A stretch of DNA of 64,000 nt. Origin: Phyto melanocephala (Eukaryota > Arthropoda > Insecta > Diptera > Rhinophoridae). Of this stretch, positions 57,170-64,000 are shown one piece after another. The stretch is from NCBI GenBank assembly GCA_941918925.1, contig OW799233.1, positions 126,070,833 to 126,134,832 on the forward strand. Reading direction: 5' to 3'. Position numbers and translations under genes: made by a program. The notes beneath the pieces are model-generated. The model saw only the letters and a list, made by a program, of their open reading frames with translations, was not told the origin of the DNA and did not search any database. Each line of letters starts with the position of its first letter. The stretch's first letter is position 1.

Positions 57170-57570
57170 CCTGCTATCGACTTACAGAAGATGCCGAATT
57201 TGCCAGAAAAAATCATCTTTTCAGATGAAGCTCATTTTGATCTTGGCGGGTATGTAAACAAGCAAAATTGTCGCATTTGGGGCACAGAAAACCCGCACGC
57301 ATACATTGAAAAGCCGATACATCCAAAACGAGTCACTGCCGGTGCGGATTTTGGTCCAAAGTCATAATTGGGCCATTTTTGTGCGAAAATGAGCAAGGAG
57401 TAGCTGTAGTCAATGGCGATCGTTATCGGGCCATAATGAGCGAATTTTTGTTAACAAAAATTGAAGAGGAGGTTATTGGCAACATTTGGTTTCAACAGGA
57501 CGGCGATACGTGTGACACAGCCGAAGCTACACTCGATGTTTTGCGCCCTGTTTCAAAAAAAAAGTTATTT
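57170..57570 (+). pseudogene. DD41D-like mariner transposase, central fragment
   Basis: It holds PNLPEKIIFSDEAHFDLGGY, VNKQNCRIWGTENPHAYIEK and HPKRVTA, then after a frameshift near 57340 VIIGP, LCENEQGVAVVNGDRYRAIM and IGNIWFQQDGDTCDTAEATL then DVLRPV. Two catalytic Asp (SDEAHF and QQDGD) are intact. The fragment stops before the third. No inverted-repeat ends were found nearby. Confidence 0.82.
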
Positions 57571-57574
57571 AATG

Positions 57575-58045
57575 GACCCGGTATTTATTTTTTTTTTTAC
57601 CATTTTTGCTTGTTATATGAATTACTTGTGCGCTGATGTGACGTGATAAAATTCTTATTACATGTTAAAGTAAAGAAAAAAAAAAAAGAAAGAGAAATAA
57701 ATAAAAACCAATACACCTATTGTATCTATAAATATACGTTAGTTTTAAGTATATTAAACTTAAGTCTTAATTTTTAATTTTCTTATAATTTTTTTTTTTT
57801 AATTTTATGTCGAAATCATAAGCTTTTTTGGTATACATATATTTCCATGTTTAAAAAAGAAACAAGAAATTTATAATTAAAATAAAAAAAAAAAGTTTTA
57901 ACTTCAGATTATGATTCTGGTAGTTTTTAAGATTATAAACGATAATTACAAATAATAAAGTATATAAAAACGTAACAAAGCACTTTTTTATTCCGGTTTT
58001 GAAAACGAAACTGCACTACCGCTATATAAAATTGCAGAAATTATA
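57575..58045. other. AT-rich stretch without a supported gene
   Basis: A/T homopolymer-rich; no coding signal. Confidence 0.45.
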
Positions 58046-58046
58046 T

Positions 58047-58285
58047 TTTTATACCCGCCACCAAAAAAATGGTGGGGGTATATTAATTTTGTCATTCCGT
58101 TTGTAACACATCGAAATATCCATTTTAGACCCCATAAAGTATATATATTCTGAATCGGGGTTTAATTTGATGACGATCTAGCTATGTCCGTCCGTCTGTC
58201 CGTCTGTTGAAAGCACGATAGAGGTCGCACCGAAAAAGCTAGAGGGCTCAAATTTTGCCAAAATCTTTCTTATAGACAAGGTTTG
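58047..58285 (-). mobile_element. truncated mini-me-like repeat (copy E)
   Basis: TTTTTATACCCGCCACC through ACCCCATAAAGTATATATAT and TCCGTCCGTCTGTCCGTCTG to CTTATAGACAAGGTTTG matches the first 230 bp of copy C almost base for base, then stops. The remaining 1.5 kb is absent. Confidence 0.75.
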
Positions 58286-58289
58286 AAGA

Positions 58290-59395
58290 ATTACAACAAA
58301 TATGCGCAATGCGTAACCTTGTTTTTATCATTCTTGAGCATTCACAGATTGTTATTTTAAAGTATTTGGTTTTTTGCAAACACAACTGTTAACTAAAACT
58401 AAAAACTATTGCCTTAAAAGGTTGGGTCCTAGTGTTTTAATAATTTAAAGAAATATTTTTCTAGATCCTTGTGTTGAGATTGAACAATAGGGATTTGAGT
58501 ATAAATTGACATTTTTTTTTTGCTCTTAATATTTTGACCGATACTGCATGCACATAATTACAAGCAAACACACGATTACACATGTGAATGTGCCAATGCG
58601 TGTAAATTATTTTCTTGATATGTTTCTTCCCCGTTGAATTTGTATTACTTCATATTGTATGTATGAAGTTTACATGTTTAACTATCTCCGTTTTACTCTC
58701 TTGCAGTTGGTTTCAAACAATATATGTCAGAGCCTTCGTCACCTTAATATAATTTAACAGTTTCTTTCTCAATATTTTTAAACTTATAGTGTTTATACGT
58801 ATACCTTTTAACGATAGATGTAATAAAAAACAGAAATTCACAGTTTGGTGTTATATTGTAGTAATGCAGCAAGCAAATATATAAAGAAATGTGTTTCAAA
58901 GTACATATTTATGATGACCACAGGTTAACTATTGGTACATATTTTTTTCTTTATACATACACATATAAATTTTTATATACAAAAAAAGTATATTACATTT
59001 TTATTTTAACGTTAAGTTGATTTATATGGCCGTATATAGGAAATAAAAGATCCCTAGCAAAAACTAGGTAATGACTTGCTATAATTGAACAACATAATTT
59101 TCAATGAGTTCTACATGTTGACTTGATTTTGAAAGTGATATACCTACAAGTCCTATCTTCTCAAACCTTTGCTTAAATATAAGCAATACATGATTTTTGT
59201 TCAAGGCCATACAATAAACTTCGTATGAGTCTCAATGCGTTTAATACACTTAAGGTATAAGTAATAATATGTTCCGCAATGGCGATGGAGCTTTTCAAAA
59301 CTTAACTGAACTTAAGGCCTCGATTGAAGAGCGAAGATATTATATATCACGAAAGTTAATGCAGCTAGATTCTTCAAATTAAGTACGGTAAACTT
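58290..59395. other. AT-rich stretch without a supported gene
   Basis: No coding signal or known repeat was recognised. Confidence 0.45.
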
Positions 59396-59402
59396 TGACA
59401 TC

Positions 59403-59790
59403 TGCACAAACATTTGGGTAAAAAATGGGCGTACTTGCAATAGTAGGCGAATTAAGTACTAAAATTCGAATATTTGGAAAACGATATCGATTAGAGTAGT
59501 AACATTTTGCAAGAGCAACTTTGACACCCAAATGAACATTTAGGCAAGAAATGGGTGCATTATCAATAGTGGGCGTGGCACCTACCATATGATTTAAATA
59601 CTAAAATTCGTATATCTGGAAAACGATATCTATTAGAGTACTAAAATTTTGCAAAAGCAACTTTGATATTCACATAAACATTTATGGAAAAAATGGGTGC
59701 ATTAACAATAGTAGGCGTGGCACCTGCCATATGAATTAAATACTAAAATTTGGGGTGGCGAAGCACACGGGGTATTAGCTAGTAATGGAA
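59403..59790 (+). mobile_element. three tandem modules with a Helitron/Helentron-like end
   Basis: Units around ATGGGCG (59425), ATGGGTG (59551) and ATGGGTG (59693) repeat AACATTT...AAATGGG, CAATAGT.GGCG and GGAAAACGATATC at spacings of about 126 and 142 bp. The last is followed by GCGAAGCACACGGGGTATTA and GCTAGT. CTAGT-type ends are typical of dipteran Helentron/DINE elements; this assignment is tentative. The minus-strand frame at 59379-59588 is within the repeat. Confidence 0.55.
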
Positions 59791-62150
59791 TAAATGAACT
59801 TAAGCCAGAATAAAAATGATTCACATTAGAAAAAGAAAAAATATTATAGAAAAGTTCGCATAAAATATTAGTAAACAAATTATCTTACAAATTTTACTTT
59901 TATTTTTTTCTAATAATGTTTTTAATGTTATCCTGGCATAAGATGTTTTGTCATAATTTCACAGAAATATGGAAGAACTATTTTTATTTATTCAAATCTA
60001 AAGCTAATTCAAATATTCTTTTGAAGAAATTAATAAATAAATAATATTTTCCTAATTCATAAATACATACATACACACATACACACAAACAACCATTGAT
60101 ACATATACTAATAAAACTTTTATACGCACTGTGGTCTCAATTTTAATAATTTGCTTATTGCAATCCATATTAATAGTTTTATTAGCATTCAAGTGAAACG
60201 ATATCAATCACATTTTATTACGAATAAATAAATTGGACATAAGAGTGTTAAGGTATTTAATCTGTCATAATATTATTCGGGCATAAAAATACATGTATTT
60301 TTAGATTTAAGTATGCACAATTCTACCTGTGTTGCTTGTATTTACATGTTTATGTAAAAAACAAGAAACTTACATACATACTTACATATGTACATAAACA
60401 AGTGTAAACAATAAAAGTGAATTAATATTACTAAGGACTTAAGAACTCTCCTTTAGTCGTAAAACATAAACTCGGCACATCTTTGTATTTAATCTCTCTT
60501 TTTTTCCCTTTTTCTCTAGAGAGAAATTATAAAATAAAGGTAAAAGCTTTTAAGAGTATTTGCGCTTATTTCAAATTCTCTTAATAAAAAATTTACTTAT
60601 GCATCCTTTTGCTCTTTTTAATTTAATAATGTTTGTGTGAACATATCGTAGATAAAGGTATACTTTACTAAAAAATAGTGAAAGTGAAAAAAGTTGTTGA
60701 ATAAATAGAGTTCACCTACATAAGAACTTACAATGGTCATTATAATCAAATCTTGTTTATACACTATTAGTTTTGACTAATTAAAAAAGCCGTTGTTGGA
60801 GAATTTGTTAAAGTTAGTTTTACTAGGTAGCAGCCTGCCCATTTTTGTAAAATCATATTACATCAATGAGCGCTAAGTAAAAAACTTTAATTTTTTAACC
60901 AAACAACAACATCTAAAAAGTTGAGAACAATTTTTTAAATAAAAAAAAATATCTAAATCATAGCTGCCTGATAAAATAGGGCTAAAGTCGTCTAATTTGG
61001 GGAAAAAAATCGTCAAAATCGTCAAATGGTTTACTCAAATCGTTATAAAAACATCAAAATAAAGAAACACAGTTTTCAAAACAAAACATTTTTTATTTTA
61101 TGCATAACATAACAAACTTTTTAAATCTAGAGAGATTAATGTATATTATTAGAGCCTTTTAAGTTAAGAACATGACAGTAAATATGATACAATTTAGAAT
61201 TCATCGAAAAATATATATTAATATATAAGTACAAAAATTAATAAATTGGCTGAATCTTTTTGAATATTTGAAAAATAATTATAATAATTTCTTGCTATAG
61301 TTTCTACCGATTAAGGTAGCTTTAGACAAGCGTAAGCTACATATATCGTTTTGTATAAAAAATGATTGAAATTTATACTTAAAGAGGACGAGCTGCTACA
61401 CAGAAAACAGATTCATTGTGGCAACCGAATTTGTTGCCAATCGAATTCCTTCGGTTCCACGTACTATTTTTTAATTCGTTTGTAATAACTAAAAAATTTG
61501 TTTCTTAGCATGACAGATTTATAAGCAAGAGTAGAATTTTAGTAACCAAACGGTTGTGTTAGCAGATTGTATGAGTTGGTATTATTGATATTTAAAAAAA
61601 AACTGTACCTGATTCCAAATAAATGATTGATGCAAGTGAAATAAAATATCGAATTGGTTATACCAAAAGATTAATTAATTGTTATTATCAATTCTTCGAT
61701 TGAACCAGGAATATAAAAAACACATTTTTTTCAATTATTTTTTTGTATTTTTAATTTAATAATATTGACGTTATATACCAATAAAATAAATACCTACATA
61801 CATATACATTTAAATACTAAAATAAAACTAGAAATTGCAAATATTATTACGACAAACTCTTGATTTTCTTTCTAGTCTTTAAAATTAGACTCGCCTTTCT
61901 TAACTCGTGCATTACGCGGCGATGCAAACGCTGCAAAGAAGTAAGCAAAGCTAAGTTTCTTCGGTTACATGTGGTTCGAAGATACATGTCCATATGCATG
62001 TATTTTGAGTAACTTTAAACTATTTTGCATCCCCGTTAGTACGTTAGTATGTACTTGCAAATTTCCGCATCTGAAAGTTCATTTTGCGTACCGAAATGCA
62101 TGATAATATTTTGAAATGCACAATCCACAGTATCTTGCAGATCTTATTCA
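59791..62150. other. AT-rich stretch without a supported gene
   Basis: The first 35 bp (AAGCCAGAATAAAAATGATT and CACATTA) recur at about 53487-53515. Nothing else was recognised. Confidence 0.45.
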
Positions 62151-62151
62151 A

Positions 62152-62311
62152 AAACAAGTAAGAGCGCTATATTCGTGCCGTGCCGAATCTTATATACCCT
62201 TCACAACGTGTAGTCATGCAATAACAGTAGTTTGTGTCACCATTCATCCCATATGAAATACGTACATACATATAAAAACATCCCATTGTAAAATTATAAA
62301 TTCACGTATGT

Positions 62312-62349
<38 letters not shown>

Positions 62350-62986
62350 AAAAAAAAAATTTAAAAAAAAAAATTAAAAAAAAAAATTTTAAAAAGAAAT
62401 TATTATATATATAATATATATAAAACAAAAAAAAAAATAAAAAAAATTAAAAAAAAAAAATAATAATAAAAATATAAATAATATATTAAATAAAAAAAAT
62501 TTAAAAATAAATTAAAAAAAAAAATTAAAAAAAAAATTTTAAAAAAATTTAGAAATTTTTTTTTTGGCTCAGCTGGGATTCAATGCCACGTTTTCTCTAA
62601 CCAGTATACACGTTTGTATGTATGTATGTTGTTGTTGTAATGTTGTTTTTGTGAAAAAAAAATCGAGGTGGTCGTGGGTTTTTGCTCATATCTCAGTTGT
62701 TTATGTACCGATGTTTCTGATTTTCAATACCGATCTACTCCCGAATATTTCTGATATTTTAATACCTTACCCGGGTCCAACCTATGTCGGGGGGCTTCAA
62801 AAAGTTTATTTCAACATACACACGGACAGACGGACAGACTGACAGACTGACAGGGCTTAATCGACTCCCCTATTTATAAGCTTTTAGAAAATATATACTT
62901 TATGGGGTCGGAAATGAAAATGGTAGAAATTTCACACGGAATGACAAACCTATATATACCCTTTTTCACTGTGTGAAGGGTATAAA
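62152..62986 (+). mobile_element. mini-me-like repeat, G-type, complete (G3)
   Basis: It opens AACAAGTAAGAGCGCTATAT and TTCGTGCCGTGCCGAATC, TATATACCCTTCACAACG. An A-rich block of about 240 bp follows, then TTGGCTCAGCTGGGATTCAA, GAGGTGGTCGTGG, ACACGGACAGACGGACAGAC, ACTTTATGGGGTCGGAAATG and the end GAAGGGTATAAAAATG. G2 at 36378-37222 is its inverted partner. The frame at 62564-62842 is not a gene. Confidence 0.78.
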
Positions 62987-63654
62987 AATGAAATATTTTT
63001 ATATTTTTTCATTTTGAAAAAATTTTTCTCTATACAATATATAAATTTTGATCTTGACTAATGTAAATTTTTCAGAAATGACATAAAAATAAATTTTATT
63101 TGAAAGATAATATTTGTATTAATTGTTTGTAAAAAATAATTATTACATGTAACAATTTTCGTTTGTAAACACCAAATATAGCTTAAATCTAAGCATTTGT
63201 TTAATGTAATCGAATTATAAGAATACAAGTAAGTAATAATTACTTGTAATAACTAAAATTTAATTTTTATTTAAAATAAAACATTGGAATATAAGATTTT
63301 TTATTGCATGAAGTAAAAGTTAGTTGTGAACGCTAATACAGACAATATAAGTGAATTGAAAAGCAATTTTATTAATAAGTCTAATTGGTTGGGAGAACTA
63401 ATTTTGTTGTCCTGAGCAAAAAATTTCGAATACTGCTATGTTTTATCGTTTACATATATATAATATCGGTTCCTTTTACAAAATTTTAATATTTGCAACA
63501 CTATTTTTATTGTTTTTACCGTTTTCCAACCAATATTTTTCCTGAGTGTACAATTTTCATCATTTTTGTTTTCTAGTGAAAATATAATGTTTGAGTTTTA
63601 AAGTTTTGATGTATAATTAAAAAGAACTTTTTCAAAAGTATTTAAGGATATTAA

Positions 63655-64000
63655 TTTGTCACTTATCCTTATGTGAATGTTTGTTTGTGTGGATGTTTGT
63701 ATGTTTGGATATTTGTTACTCAATTACGCGAAAAGATAGATAACAACCTAGATTAACACATAGGCTACTTTTTATCACGATAACCAGCAGAAGTCGTTAG
63801 CAATCTCATTATTACACAGCCTAAACGGGTTGTTTGTGTTGTAAATATTTTTATTTTTGTTTCGACTTTTCTTTCATATTTTCAAATCCAAATTTTCAAA
63901 TTAATAATCCTACTAATAGGTGAATGTGAATTTTTGTATGTTTGGATAAATTTGACAAACATATAAATAACAATCTAGGTTAATACTAAGTCTTCCTTTT
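63655..64000 (+). repeat. Helitron-like repeat, two partial units
   Basis: GTTTGTATGTTTGGATA, then AACAACCTAGATTAACACAT and AGGCTACTTTTTATCACGAT resemble a widespread insect Helitron-type motif. A second, partial unit follows: GTATGTTTGGATAAATTTG and AACAATCTAGGTTAATACTA near 63936-63990. It runs out of the window. The class is tentative. Confidence 0.4.

Noticed and set aside
36605..62842. Similar ORFs beginning MAQLGF at 36605-36796 and 62564-62842
   Set aside because: Their similarity comes from the shared G-type repeat; they end differently and include the (GTCY)n block, so they are not a protein family.

Overview
The window is AT-rich eukaryotic DNA (long A/T runs, many TA-flanked inserts, no operon-like structure). 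I find no cellular gene, tRNA or rRNA gene. Almost every stretch with recognisable coding signal is a transposable element or its remains. The families point to a brachyceran fly, most likely a calyptrate: mini-me-like repeats with (GTCY)n proto-microsatellites, LOA-type retroposon tails, and mariner, Tc1 and pogo relics. The genus cannot be fixed from the sequence alone.

Layout. 1-8 kb: two 3' fragments of RNase-H-bearing LOA-like non-LTR retroposons (1796-2920; about 5058-5852, the latter split by a 465-bp inverted-repeat element) and an internally deleted Tc1-like element (6411-7354). 8-20 kb: a nearly full-length but broken DD41D mariner (8184-9492), two inverted copies of a large mini-me-like repeat (11568-13557 and 17360-19115) that share the same internal mariner insertion, a pogo-like element (15726-16411), and a second DD41D mariner (16606-19957) carrying a four-deep nest. 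21-26 kb: mini-me-like copies, short inverted-repeat elements, a mariner relic and a near-perfect foldback with an 18-bp direct flank.

26.8-31.6 kb (minus strand): the best-preserved element, a non-LTR retrotransposon with an FP-like ORF1, an 861-codon endonuclease/reverse-transcriptase ORF2, a TAAA-type tail and, upstream of ORF1, about 3.7 tandem copies of a GC-rich 169-bp unit that look like promoter monomers. One in-frame TGA separates ORF2 from its last 90 codons.

33-64 kb: a pogo-type MITE, a tRNA-derived SINE, more mini-me-like copies, further mariner relics (one DD34D, the others DD41D-like), two reverse-transcriptase fragments, a short transposon (50023-51007) with identical 68-bp inner inverted repeats and a broken DDE-like gene, a 107-bp hairpin, and Helitron-like ends near 59.4-59.8 and 63.7-64 kb. 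The remainder is AT-rich sequence with microsatellites. These genes do not form a pathway; the window records successive insertions, and in several places the nesting gives their order.
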